Of a stretch of 64,000 nucleotides of DNA, positions 1 through 8,286 are shown piece by piece; positions within the stretch are counted from its first letter, which is position 1; every line of letters begins with the position of its first letter. The position numbers and the translations under genes were made by a program. The stretch is from assembly GCF_001612765.1 (NCBI RefSeq), contig NZ_BDBB01000026.1, positions 62,001 through 126,000 on the forward strand, read 5' to 3'. Origin of the DNA: Nocardia arthritidis NBRC 100137. Its GTDB lineage: Bacteria > Actinomycetota > Actinomycetes > Mycobacteriales > Mycobacteriaceae. Below the pieces are notes generated by a model. It was not told the DNA's origin, made no database searches, and saw only the letters and a list, made by a program, of their open reading frames with translations.

Positions 1-896
1 TTGTCGTCGGCGACGCGCTGTTCGACCCGGTGGATCAGGTCGTGCACGCGCGGGTCCCGCGCCAGCCTGCTGTCCAGCACCACATTGATCACGCCGCGGA
101 ACAACGCGTAGGGCTCCCACTGCGGCGGCGCGATGGTGCGCGCCGCGCGCCGGGCGATACCGTCGGCGATGGATTCCGCCGCGTCGCGCACGGTGATGCG
201 CAGGTTGAGCGGCCACGGCAGCAATGCGCCCAGATCGGCGCCCAGATCGTCCGCGTCCAGCGTGCCGTGCGTCATCGCGGTGTCGACGATGCCGAAGTAC
301 GCCACGCCCGCCGTCGCGCCGACCGCGGCGAGCTCGACCCGCAGCGCCCGCCCGAACTGCTCGACCGCGGCTTTGCTCACCATGTAGGGCGAACCGGCCA
401 TGCCTGGCGCGAACGCCGCGGCGGAGGAGACCACGACGACGTGCCCTTTCGCGGCGACGATGTCCTCCAGCGCGGGATGCACGGTGTTGAACACTCCGGT
501 CACATTGATGCCGATGACCCGATCGAAATCGCCGGGGTTCATCGTCCGGATCGTGGCGGGCTCGGGCACCACCCCCGCATTGGCCACCACCACATCGATC
601 CGGCCGAAACGCTCGCGCACCCGGGAGATGGCTTCGCGCATTCCGATTCGATCGGAGACGTCCGCGCGCACGGCCAGCGCACGCTCACCCATCGAGCGCC
701 CGACGGCAGCGGCGGCGGCCTGGTCGATGTCGATCAGCGCCACCGAAGCACCCGAGGCGTAGAGCTTTTCGGCGAGCGCGCGGCCGATTCCGGTGCCCGC
801 ACCGGTGATCACCACCACCCGATCGCGCACATCGAGCCGGTGCTCGGCAGGTGGGGACAGCAACTGACGCAGCAGGTCGACGACCACGATGCTCAC
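1..896 (-). CDS. Short-chain dehydrogenase/reductase, 3' end cut by window edge
   Basis: Classical SDR oxidoreductase acting on an unknown alcohol or ketone. Translation from GTG at 896 gives a short N-terminal lead, then the cofactor motif TGAGTGIG near residue 34, NAG in VVANAG, and the catalytic Tyr-x3-Lys in SPYMVSK. About 298 codons are visible and the frame is still open at base 1, so the C-terminus lies outside the window. The GTG overlaps the TGA of the upstream monooxygenase remnant (GTGA), so it is the fourth gene of the operon starting at 3388. SDRs of this length, with a C-terminal extension, often sit beside Baeyer-Villiger-type monooxygenases in actinobacteria. The substrate cannot be read from sequence. 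Confidence 0.85.
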   Translation of the reverse strand, partial: MSIVVVDLLRQLLSPPAEHRLDVRDRVVVITGAGTGIGRALAEKLYASGASVALIDIDQAAAAAVGRSMGERALAVRADVSDRIGMREAISRVRERFGRIDVVVANAGVVPEPATIRTMNPGDFDRVIGINVTGVFNTVHPALEDIVAAKGHVVVVSSAAAFAPGMAGSPYMVSKAAVEQFGRALRVELAAVGATAGVAYFGIVDTAMTHGTLDADDLGADLGALLPWPLNLRITVRDAAESIADGIARRAARTIAPPQWEPYALFRGVINVVLDSRLARDPRVHDLIHRVEQRVADD

Positions 897-1408
897 CCGG
901 CCTGCAACTGGTAGGACTCCGGATCGAAACGGCTTGTGCGCCACCGGTATTCGAAACTCCAGTTCGGGTACAGACCGGCGTTGCCGCCCTCGGCGCTCTG
1001 GTAGTAGCTGCGGCAACCGCCGGTCAGCCAGGCGGTGTCGCGACTGCGCTCGGTCACCTCGTCGAGGAAGGCTCGCTGCACCTCCTCGCGCACATCGATC
1101 CGCTGGATGTTCCGCGCACGCATGGTGGTCACGGCATCGACGATATAGCGCACGTGCGCCTCGATCATATAGATCGCGGACTGATTGCCCGCCACCCCGA
1201 ACGGCCCCAGCGTGCAGAAGAAGTTCGGGACCCGCCATGGCCGCACCGAGATAGCTGCTCGGACGCTCGCGGTATCGGTCCCCGATGGAGCGACCGCCGA
1301 GCCCGTGGATCCGATCGAAAACCACGGGGGGAACGCCGAATCCGGGGCGATCCCGGCTATCCCGGCCCCGATCACCGCGATCGGCACGTGTTCCGGATGC
1401 GCAGCCAT
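893..1408 (-). pseudogene. Flavin-containing monooxygenase remnant: large internal deletion plus frameshift
   Basis: An FMO/Baeyer-Villiger-type monooxygenase would have about 490 residues; only 171 codons are open here. The ATG at 1408 follows GGAAGGAAG, and the product starts with the FAD motif AVIGAGIAGI. The next stretch in this frame (about 1345 to 1236) is unlike any FMO, but the neighbouring frame there reads GFGVPPVVFDRIHGLGGRSI and then RERPSSYLGAAMAG, which is typical FMO sequence before the C-terminal region. Frame 1 then resumes at VPNFFCTLGPFGVAGNQSAI and continues to the end. So roughly 330 codons (end of the FAD motif to the ATGF region, including the NADPH domain) are gone, and a second shift near 1230-1236 restores the frame. 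The product cannot be an active monooxygenase. Confidence 0.8.
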
Positions 1409-1445
1409 GTCTTCCTTCCGCACGCGGGCGCGTGGCCCGCCGACC

Positions 1446-2516
1446 TCACAGATCCAGTTCGAGTTCGCCGCCCCGCGCCCGGGAGACGCAGGTCAGCATC
1501 GTCTCCGCGCGCTCGGATTCGAGCAGCGACCGGTCCCGGTGGTCCACCGCGCCCGCGAGCACCCGCGTCTTGCAGGTGCCGCAGAATCCCTGCTGACAGG
1601 AGTAGGCCACACCGGGCAGCACACGGCGGATCGCGCTGAGCGCCGACTCGTCGGCAGCGACCTCCACGTCCAACCCGCTGCGATGCAACCTGATCCGGAA
1701 CGGCTCGCCGTCGCGCACGGGCGGCGGCGAGAAGCGCTCGGTGTGCAGCGAAGCCGTCGGATCGTGCAGTGCGAGGACCGCACGCGCGGCCTCGGCCAAC
1801 GGCGGCGGCCCGCACACGTATACCGCGGCGCCGGCCGGCGTCTGCTCGAAGATCATCCGCGCGTCGGGCGCGCCGTACTCGTCGTCCGGCCGCACCACCA
1901 CGTCGCCGCCGGTGTAGCGGGCCAGGTCATACAGGAACGGCATGCGCGAGCGGGACCTGCCCAGGTACATCAACCGCCAGGGCACCGCCGCGCATTCGGC
2001 CGCGGCGACCATGGGCAGGATCGGCGTGATCCCGATGCCGCCCGCGACGAACAGATAACACGGCGCCTCGACGAGTGGGAACGCGTTGCGCGGACCGCGC
2101 ACGCACAGCCGGTCACCGACCCGCAGATCCCGGTGGATCTCCGCGGAACCGCCCTCGCCGTCGGCGATGTGGCGCACCGCGATGCGGTAGAACCCGCGGT
2201 CGGCGGGGTCGTTGGTGAGCGAATACTGCCGCTGCCGGCCGGACGGCAAGAAGACGTCCAGATGCGCGCCCGGCGTCCACGCGGGCAGTGGACCGCCCTC
2301 GGGGTGGCGCAGCCACAAGCTCACCACCCCGTCGGCCTCGTGCCCGATCCGGTCGACGACCACTTCGAATTCGTAGCCGGTGCGGCGGACCGGATCAGGG
2401 CGCGAAAGCAATTGCGCGGCGTCGCTTTCGACGAACAGGCGCTTGTAGGCGTCGGCCGCCGAGCCGATAAGCCGCAGCGCGGCCCCGGGCTGGAACCGCT
2501 CACCCACGGCGGTCAT
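1446..2516 (-). CDS. Flavin oxidoreductase with C-terminal 2Fe-2S ferredoxin domain (phthalate dioxygenase reductase type)
   Basis: A 356-residue electron-transfer protein passing electrons from NAD(P)H through flavin to a 2Fe-2S cluster and on to an oxygenase. Visible in order: a flavin-binding barrel with RQYSLTND, a nucleotide-binding domain with GGIGITPILPM, and a C-terminal plant-type ferredoxin domain with YSCQQGFCGTC and a fourth Cys in MLTCVSR. The ATG at 2516 overlaps the stop of the upstream ferritin-like gene (ATGA); a longer open frame upstream has no coding character. Its place directly after a putative di-iron protein and before a monooxygenase suggests it feeds one of them; since the monooxygenase is broken, and such enzymes take NADPH directly, the di-iron protein is the likelier partner (inference). 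Confidence 0.9.
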   Translation of the reverse strand: MTAVGERFQPGAALRLIGSAADAYKRLFVESDAAQLLSRPDPVRRTGYEFEVVVDRIGHEADGVVSLWLRHPEGGPLPAWTPGAHLDVFLPSGRQRQYSLTNDPADRGFYRIAVRHIADGEGGSAEIHRDLRVGDRLCVRGPRNAFPLVEAPCYLFVAGGIGITPILPMVAAAECAAVPWRLMYLGRSRSRMPFLYDLARYTGGDVVVRPDDEYGAPDARMIFEQTPAGAAVYVCGPPPLAEAARAVLALHDPTASLHTERFSPPPVRDGEPFRIRLHRSGLDVEVAADESALSAIRRVLPGVAYSCQQGFCGTCKTRVLAGAVDHRDRSLLESERAETMLTCVSRARGGELELDL

Positions 2517-3388
2517 GCGCTGGCCGCCCGTGCCGCGGGCGACTGCGCGAGGTAACGCAGCGCGTGGTCCATCGGGCCGAGTTGCGACGGGTGGAAGCCC
2601 GGCCGCAAGTAGCGTGGAATCTCCGTGATGAACGTCGTGAAGCTGGGCACCACGCCGCGCAGCGACGCGCCGGCCAACTGGAGCGGCCAGAATCGTCCCT
2701 TGTGCTGCGACGGATCCTTGTGGAACAGGTAGCCCCCGGAGACGACGAACAGGACGAGCAATCCCGCGCTCGCGATGAGCGCCTGCCGCGCCTTGCGCGC
2801 GTATCCGCCGTCGACGTGCATGTACGCGTCGTAGACGACGCTGCGGTGCTCGACCTCCTCGGCGCCGTGCCAGCGGATCAGATCCAGCATCGCCGGGTGC
2901 ATGCCCTTGGCTTCGAGGGTGTCGTTGGTGAGCAGCCACTCCCCGATGACCGCGGTGTAGTGCTCCATGCCCGCGAACAACGCCAGCCGCTCGCACAACC
3001 ACTCCCGTTTGGCCCGGCCGGTCAATCCGTGGTCTCCGAGGATGCGGTCGACCAGCCAGCTCACGTTTTCGACCATCGGGCCGACGTCCAGGCCGAGCCG
3101 CTCCAATTGCTCGCGCGCCTTCTCGTGTGAACTGGCATGCATGGATTCCTGGCCGATGAAGCCGCGGACTTCCTCGCGTAACCGCTCGTCGTCGATCAGG
3201 GGTAACGCCTCGGCCAGCGCCTGCGCCATCGCGCGCTCACCCTCGGGGAGCACCAGGTGCATCACGTTGATGATGTGGGTGGCCATCGCCTCGCCAGGGA
3301 TGTAATGCATCGGCACCGTGGCGAAGTCGAATTCCACCGCCCGCGCGTTGATGGCGCGTGTCTGGTCGGCGTATACGGCAGAACCCAT
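2513..3388 (-). CDS. PF10118-type predicted metal-dependent hydrolase, ferritin-like di-iron candidate
   Basis: A 291-residue mostly helical protein of the family annotated as predicted metal-dependent hydrolase. Two ExxH motifs are visible, QESMH near residue 80 and EEVEH near residue 163, with further acidic residues in GMEHYTAVIGEW. That spacing of E and ExxH pairs resembles di-iron ferritin-like oxygenases, so hydrolase may be a misnomer (inference). One hydrophobic stretch (LIASAGLLVLFVVSGGYLF, about 189-207) suggests membrane attachment. It is the first gene of the minus-strand operon, starts with ATG at 3388 behind GAGGGG, and is followed with a 4-base overlap by its likely reductase. 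A TetR gene and operator lie immediately upstream. Confidence 0.75.
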   Translation of the reverse strand: MGSAVYADQTRAINARAVEFDFATVPMHYIPGEAMATHIINVMHLVLPEGERAMAQALAEALPLIDDERLREEVRGFIGQESMHASSHEKAREQLERLGLDVGPMVENVSWLVDRILGDHGLTGRAKREWLCERLALFAGMEHYTAVIGEWLLTNDTLEAKGMHPAMLDLIRWHGAEEVEHRSVVYDAYMHVDGGYARKARQALIASAGLLVLFVVSGGYLFHKDPSQHKGRFWPLQLAGASLRGVVPSFTTFITEIPRYLRPGFHPSQLGPMDHALRYLAQSPAARAASA

Positions 3389-3431
3389 CTCGCACCCCTC
3401 GTCATCGATCGGTGTCTTCGCAATGTATTGG

Positions 3432-3465
3432 TGACATCAGGTGCTGTCAACATCACATGATGTCA
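3432..3465. promoter_or_regulatory. Inverted-repeat operator between the di-iron operon and TetR
   Basis: TGACATCA (3432-3439) and its exact reverse complement TGATGTCA (3458-3465) flank an 18-base centre containing a further related half-site, TGTCAACATCA. The array lies in the 103-base gap between the divergent starts at 3388 and 3492, the usual position for a TetR-family operator controlling both directions. The sequence is seen; regulator assignment is inference. Confidence 0.6.
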
Positions 3466-3491
3466 ATTCGGTCCTATGAGAGGATGACGCT

Positions 3492-4154
3492 ATGGACCAA
3501 GCCGACGGGTCGATTCCGGGCATGCGCCGCTGGCGCGGGCAATCGCCCGCCGATCGCGTCGCCGCGCGCCGGGAACAGCTGGTCGAGGCGTGCACGGAGC
3601 TGATGGCGACCGTGGGCGCGGCCGAGACGTCGATGCGCGGCGTGTGCAGGCAGGCCGGACTCACCGAGCGCTACTTCTACGAGAGCTTCCCGAACCTGGA
3701 CGCATTGTTGACGACCGTGCTGGACACCGTCGTCCTCGGCGCGCGCGATCGGTTGCTCGACGAGCTGCCCAACGCGCCCATCGAACGCGACGCGATGTTC
3801 CGCCACATGGTCGGCGTCTTCACCGACTATCTGCTGGCCGACCGCCGCCGCGGGCGGATCATGTTCGTCGAATCGCAGGCCACCCCCGTGCTCATGCCGC
3901 GCGCCAACGAACTCATCGGCTTGTTCACCGCGCCGATCGCGTTGACCATCAGCGCGGGCGACTACAGCCAGCCGGTGCCCGACGAGCACGACTACGCGCT
4001 CAACGCCAGCGCCATCTTCGGCGCACTCGCCTACCTCTACCGGCCTTGGCTCGACGGCGAAATCCCCGTCTCCCGTGAACGTTTCGACGCGCACGCCGCC
4101 GACGTCATCGAGCGGATCGCCACCGCGCGCTCCGCATTGAGCACCGAAGCCTGA
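3492..4154 (+). CDS. TetR-family transcriptional regulator
   Basis: A 220-residue one-domain repressor. The N-terminal helix-turn-helix spans about residues 28-72, with the characteristic TSMRGVCRQAGLTERYFYESF. The C-terminal ligand domain has no recognisable subfamily signature. The ATG at 3492 is preceded by AGAGGATGACGCT. It is transcribed away from the ferritin-like/reductase operon with the inverted repeat between them, so it probably represses that operon and itself in response to a small hydrophobic ligand. Confidence 0.88.
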   Translation: MDQADGSIPGMRRWRGQSPADRVAARREQLVEACTELMATVGAAETSMRGVCRQAGLTERYFYESFPNLDALLTTVLDTVVLGARDRLLDELPNAPIERDAMFRHMVGVFTDYLLADRRRGRIMFVESQATPVLMPRANELIGLFTAPIALTISAGDYSQPVPDEHDYALNASAIFGALAYLYRPWLDGEIPVSRERFDAHAADVIERIATARSALSTEA

Positions 4155-4634
4155 TCCCGGCTCGCGCCGGTCCGCGAGTTGCACGAATCCCCTTCTGCCG
4201 CAACTCGTTAGGCGCGGAGCCGAATCGGGCGACATGCGAGCCGCACCGAACGCGCGACGCACAGTGAAGTCACTCACATCCAGCGAGAGAGACTTCGTGC
4301 CGACGACTCACGAACCGCCATCATCCGGCATTAGCCGATCGATAGCCATTCCGAAAGCGGCGCCGTCGCGAGCGTCGCGCGACGCGCACAGTGTCGAACG
4401 CGAAATGCGGTGACAAACCGAATCAGCAGGTCGGATGGCAATACCGGGAAACCATAGCCAGTCGGTCACCGGTTGGTGATACCTCACGAAACATGTACTT
4501 GTGGTCGTGATTTCCGTCTCAGACGGTGGCGCGAAATGGCTGTGGCGATTCGTTGTTACTGTCGGGTAGTGTTCATCGCACCGACGATCAGAGTCGATCC
4601 GGAACCGTTTATCTCCACGATTTCAGGAGCGCTC
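4155..4634. other. 480-base non-coding region upstream of the nlt-like operon
   Basis: No convincing gene; open frames reaching into it from the nltA side lack coding bias. It should hold the promoter of the beta-lactone operon. Three small symmetric elements are visible: CGAGTTG/CAACTCG arms at 4175-4181 and 4201-4207 (possible weak terminator of the TetR gene), TCACC-ggtt-GGTGA at 4466-4479, and a 13-base near-perfect palindrome CCGTCTCAGACGG at 4514-4526. The last two are about 160 and 110 bases before the nltA start and could be operators. No clear -35/-10 pair was found. Confidence 0.5.
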
Positions 4635-5687
4635 GTGTCTCCCCATTCTCGCTTCGAATCCATCGGTGCCTATCTGCCTTCCAGGGTCGTCACCACCGCG
4701 GAATTGCTTTCCGGGCTCAAAGAACCGCCTTCGTTCGATCTGGAGAAAATCACCGGCGTTCGCGAACGCCGGGTACGCGACACCAGGCCGGAAAGTCACG
4801 AGGACTCGTTCACGCTGGCCGTCAAGGCGGTAGAGGACTGTTTGTCCAGGTCAAAGTACGCTCCGGAGGAGATCGACGTAGTCATCTCCGCCTCGATCAC
4901 CCGCAGCAAGCACGCGACCCGGGTATACATGGAGCCGTCCTTCGCGGGTTCGATAAGTCGCCTTATCGGAGCCAAGAACGCCCTTACGTTCGACATCACG
5001 AATGCCTGCGCCGGAATGCTCACCGGCACCTACATCCTGGACCGCATGATTCGGTCCGGCGCTGTTGGAAACGGCCTGGTGGTCAGCGGCGAAGCCATTA
5101 CTCCGATCGCCGAGACCGCGGTCGCGGAGATTTCCCAGAAATACGATCCGCAATTCGCATCGCTGTCCGTCGGCGATTCCGGCTGTGCGATCGTGCTGGA
5201 CCAGGCGGTCGACGAAAACGACATGATCCACTACATCGAGATGATGACCGCTGCGGAATACGCGCAGCTGTGTCTGGGCATGCCGAGCGGCAAGACGCAG
5301 GGCATCGCGATGTACACCGACAACCGCCGGATGCACAACGAGGACCGCTTCCTGCTCGGTACCAATACCCAGCGGAAATTCCTCGAGGCGCAGGGCAAGA
5401 CCTTCGCCGACGAGAAGTTCGACTATGTGATCCACCACCAGTTCGGCGCGGCGGCCATCCCGTGGATGAACGCGATCGCCGAGCGCGAGTTCGGCAGCCC
5501 GATGCCGCCGGATCTGCGGGTCATCGAGAAGTACGGAAACACTTCCACCACTTCACATTTCATCGTGCTGCACGATCAGCTCGGCGAGCAGAACATCCCC
5601 GCGGGATCGAAGTTGCTGCTGGTGCCCGCGGCCTCCGGCATCGTCACCGGGTTCCTGTCCACCACCATCTCGTCGCTGAAGGTCTGA
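4635..5687 (+). CDS. nltA: OleA/NltA-like thiolase-fold acyl-CoA condensing enzyme, catalytic subunit
   Basis: A 350-residue KAS III/OleA-family enzyme expected to join two fatty acyl-CoAs head to head (Claisen condensation) into a beta-keto acid, the first step of olefin and beta-lactone pathways. The catalytic triad is intact: Cys125 in DITNACAGM, His267/268 in YVIHHQFG, Asn302 in KYGNTSTTS. Glu100 in YMEPSFAG corresponds to the OleA glutamate that reaches across the dimer. The GTG at 4635 is preferred because GGAG lies five bases upstream and the protein then has family length; the frame is open back to 4473 without a good start. The next gene is a second, degenerate thiolase, the arrangement known for nocardiolactone (NltA/NltB) and lipstatin (LstA/LstB). 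Symbol given by family layout, not by alignment. Confidence 0.85.
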   Translation: MSPHSRFESIGAYLPSRVVTTAELLSGLKEPPSFDLEKITGVRERRVRDTRPESHEDSFTLAVKAVEDCLSRSKYAPEEIDVVISASITRSKHATRVYMEPSFAGSISRLIGAKNALTFDITNACAGMLTGTYILDRMIRSGAVGNGLVVSGEAITPIAETAVAEISQKYDPQFASLSVGDSGCAIVLDQAVDENDMIHYIEMMTAAEYAQLCLGMPSGKTQGIAMYTDNRRMHNEDRFLLGTNTQRKFLEAQGKTFADEKFDYVIHHQFGAAAIPWMNAIAEREFGSPMPPDLRVIEKYGNTSTTSHFIVLHDQLGEQNIPAGSKLLLVPAASGIVTGFLSTTISSLKV

Positions 5688-5695
5688 GGTAGGTC

Positions 5696-6610
5696 ATGAG
5701 CGTACGCATCAAGTCCACCGGCGTCAGCCGGGGCGGCGACACCAACAGCATCGTCGAGCACAGCGCCCGCGCGGCGAAGCGAAGCCTCGAGCGTGCCGGG
5801 ATCCTTCCCGAACAGGTCGGGCTGCTGATCAACGCGGGCATCTTCCGGGATTCCAACACCGTCGAACCAGCGGTGTCGGCGCTGATCCAGAAGGCGGCGG
5901 GCATCGGGCTCGAATACGCCAAGGACGACCCGCGCACCTTCTCGTTCGACCTGATGAACGGGGCGGTCAGCGTGCTCAACGCGGTCCAGGTGGCCACCTC
6001 CGTCCTGGAGACCGGCAGTGCCGAGCACGTGCTGATCGTCTCGGGCGACACCCACCCGTCGCTGCTGCGCTCGGTCGGTGACGAACGGTTCCCGTATGCC
6101 ACCTGTGGCGCGGCGCTACTGCTGGAGCGCACCGACGAGCCGACCGGCTTCGGACAGGTGCACACCGTCGCGGGGGAAGGCACGCCCGCCGTGGAGGCCT
6201 ACGTCGACGTCTCGACCATGGGCAACACGGGTCGCGGCGCCATGACCGTGGAACGGGAGCCCGGCTTCGAGGACCGCCTGCTCGAGGTGGCCGTCGACGC
6301 CGCGCGGCAAGCGCTCGCCGAATCCGGGCACGACTCGCTCGAGCGGATCGCGTTGATCGCGTCGACGCCGAGCCCGGAGTTCCCGAAGAGGCTGGCCGCC
6401 GCCCTCGGCATCGATCAGCGCGCGGTGCGCACTCCGGACCTGCGCGACGGCGACCCGCACACCGCGGCACTCACCGCCGCCTACGACCTGGCGGTCACGG
6501 ACGACGCCTTCGCCGAGCACCGCCAAGTGCTGTTCGTCGCGGCGGGGGCTGGTCCTTCGGCGGCGGCGGTGCTCTACCGGTTGCCTGTCTTCGCCGGGGC
6601 GCCTGCGTGA
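5696..6610 (+). CDS. nltB: NltB/LstB-like non-catalytic thiolase-fold partner
   Basis: A 304-residue paralogue of the preceding enzyme. Lining up FDITNACAGML with FDLMNGAVSVL puts Ala90 where the acylated Cys should be, and IASTPSPEF replaces the active-site histidine region, so it cannot carry out the thiolase reaction alone. It keeps Glu58 in NTVEPAVSA, the residue that in LstB (and in OleA) is supplied across the dimer interface as base. The expected role is therefore the second half of an NltA/NltB heterodimer. ATG at 5696, eight bases after nltA, behind GAGGTAG; its stop overlaps the next start (GTGA). Confidence 0.82.
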   Translation: MSVRIKSTGVSRGGDTNSIVEHSARAAKRSLERAGILPEQVGLLINAGIFRDSNTVEPAVSALIQKAAGIGLEYAKDDPRTFSFDLMNGAVSVLNAVQVATSVLETGSAEHVLIVSGDTHPSLLRSVGDERFPYATCGAALLLERTDEPTGFGQVHTVAGEGTPAVEAYVDVSTMGNTGRGAMTVEREPGFEDRLLEVAVDAARQALAESGHDSLERIALIASTPSPEFPKRLAAALGIDQRAVRTPDLRDGDPHTAALTAAYDLAVTDDAFAEHRQVLFVAAGAGPSAAAVLYRLPVFAGAPA

Positions 6611-8286
6611 CGACGGGAACCTACTGGCAGGCCATCGATCGGTTCCGTGCGGTTGTCCGCACCGACCCCACCCGGGTGGCCGTGCGCTACGCGGACGGGG
6701 TCGGCCCCGATGGCCTGCCGGCCTACCGGCACCTGACCTATCGCGAACTGGACGCGTGGTCGGACACGATCGCCCAGCGGCTCGCCGCCTCGGGTGTCGG
6801 TACCGGAACACGCACCATCGTGCTGGTGCTGCCGAGCCCGGAGCTGTACGCGATCATGTTCGGGCTGCTCAAGATCGGCGCGGTGGCCGTGGTGATCGAC
6901 CCGGGGATGGGCGTGCGAAAGATGTTGCGCTGCCTGCGCGCCGTGGACGCCGAGGCGTTCATCGGCATCCCGCAGGCGCACGCGCTGCGCGTGCTGTTCC
7001 GGCGCGGCTTCCCTGGCGTCCACACCGTGGTCACCGTCGGCGGGCGGTGGTTCTGGCGCGGCGAGTCGCTGCGGGACTGGGGCCGCACGCCCACCGGCTC
7101 GGTCACCCCGAGCCGACCGGCCACCGAGGACGACCTGCTGTTCATCGCGTTCACCACCGGCAGCACCGGACCCGCCAAGGCCGTGCAGCTCACGCACGGC
7201 AACCTGGCCGCGATGGTAGAGCAGGTGCACGTGGCGCGCGGCGAAGTGGCGCCGGAGGCCTCGCTGATCACTCTCCCACTGGTCGGTGTGCTGGATCTGC
7301 TACTGGGTTCGCGATGCGTATTGCCGCCGCTGATTCCGAGCAAAGTCGGCGCGACCGATCCCGCACATGTCGTCGACGCGATCCAGAAATTCGGGGTGCG
7401 GACCATGTTCGCCTCGCCTGCGGTGCTGATCGCGCTGCTCGAACACCTGCGCACCCGACCGGCCGCGCTGAACACGCTCGACAGCATCTATTCCGGCGGC
7501 GCGCCGGTGCCGGACTGGTGCATCGCCGGACTGCGTGCGGTGCTCGGCGAGGACGCGAAGGTCGTCGCCGGATACGGGTCCACCGAGGCACTGCCGATGT
7601 CCACCATCGAGTCCAGGGAACTGCTGGACGGGTTGGTCGAACGGGCGCACCGCGGGGCGGGAACCTGCCTCGGCAGGCCCTCCCACCAGGTGCAGGCGCG
7701 CATCGTCGCCATCACCGACGACGCCATCCCGACGTGGAGCCGGGCCGAAGAGCTCGCGGGCGGGCTCGAGGACACCGGCGGGATCGGTGAACTCGTGGTC
7801 GCCGGGCCGAACGTCAGCGCCAGGTATTACTGGCCGGAACAGGCGAACGCGCTGGGCAAGATCGTCGACGGCGACCGGATCTGGCACCGCACCGGCGATC
7901 TCGCGTGGATCGACGATCAAGGGCGGATCTGGTTCTGCGGACGCAAGAGTCAACGGGTGGTCACGGCGCACGGTCCGATGTTCACCGTCCAGGTCGAACA
8001 AGTCTTCAACACCGTCGCGGGCGTGGCCCGCACGGCGCTGGTCGGGGTCGGGGCGCGCGGAGCGCAGCGACCGGTGCTCTGCGTGGAACCGAAGCCGGGC
8101 GCGGACGCGCAGGTCGTCGAGGCCGCGCTGCGGGCCCACGGGGCGCGGTTCGACCTCACCAGGACCATCGACGACTTCCTGATACACCCGTCGTTCCCGG
8201 TGGACATCCGGCACAACGCGAAGATCGGGCGCGAACAGCTCACGATCTGGGCGGCCGAGCGACTCGGAACGGACAACCGACGATGA
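6607..8286 (+). CDS. nltC: OleC/NltC-like beta-lactone synthetase (adenylate-forming enzyme)
   Basis: A 559-residue ANL-superfamily enzyme. In OleC/NltC it adenylates a beta-hydroxy acid and closes the beta-lactone with loss of AMP. Visible: the phosphate loop FTTGSTGPAKAV near residue 178, the adenine motif region GYGSTEALP, the hinge-side motif WFCGRKSQRV, and the C-terminal DIRHNAKIGREQL; an RHNAKI-type ending is a habit of OleC proteins as I know them. There is no carrier or condensation domain. GTG at 6607 overlaps the nltB stop, and the stop overlaps the following small gene (ATGA). Context with two OleA-like genes before and an OleD-like reductase after favours beta-lactone synthetase over an ordinary acyl-CoA ligase. 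Confidence 0.85.
   Translation: MTTGTYWQAIDRFRAVVRTDPTRVAVRYADGVGPDGLPAYRHLTYRELDAWSDTIAQRLAASGVGTGTRTIVLVLPSPELYAIMFGLLKIGAVAVVIDPGMGVRKMLRCLRAVDAEAFIGIPQAHALRVLFRRGFPGVHTVVTVGGRWFWRGESLRDWGRTPTGSVTPSRPATEDDLLFIAFTTGSTGPAKAVQLTHGNLAAMVEQVHVARGEVAPEASLITLPLVGVLDLLLGSRCVLPPLIPSKVGATDPAHVVDAIQKFGVRTMFASPAVLIALLEHLRTRPAALNTLDSIYSGGAPVPDWCIAGLRAVLGEDAKVVAGYGSTEALPMSTIESRELLDGLVERAHRGAGTCLGRPSHQVQARIVAITDDAIPTWSRAEELAGGLEDTGGIGELVVAGPNVSARYYWPEQANALGKIVDGDRIWHRTGDLAWIDDQGRIWFCGRKSQRVVTAHGPMFTVQVEQVFNTVAGVARTALVGVGARGAQRPVLCVEPKPGADAQVVEAALRAHGARFDLTRTIDDFLIHPSFPVDIRHNAKIGREQLTIWAAERLGTDNRR

Noticed and set aside
30..914. Plus-strand open frame of 294 codons
   Set aside because: Arg/His/Asp-rich composition; the minus strand of the same bases encodes a clear SDR with intact motifs.
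893..1408. A genuine short 171-residue enzyme
   Set aside because: FMO-like residues continue in a second frame within it, and the NADPH domain is absent; decay explains this better.
4473..4634. Longer N-terminus for the first thiolase gene
   Set aside because: The extra 54 residues are unlike the family, and GTG at 4635 has a good ribosome site and gives family length.
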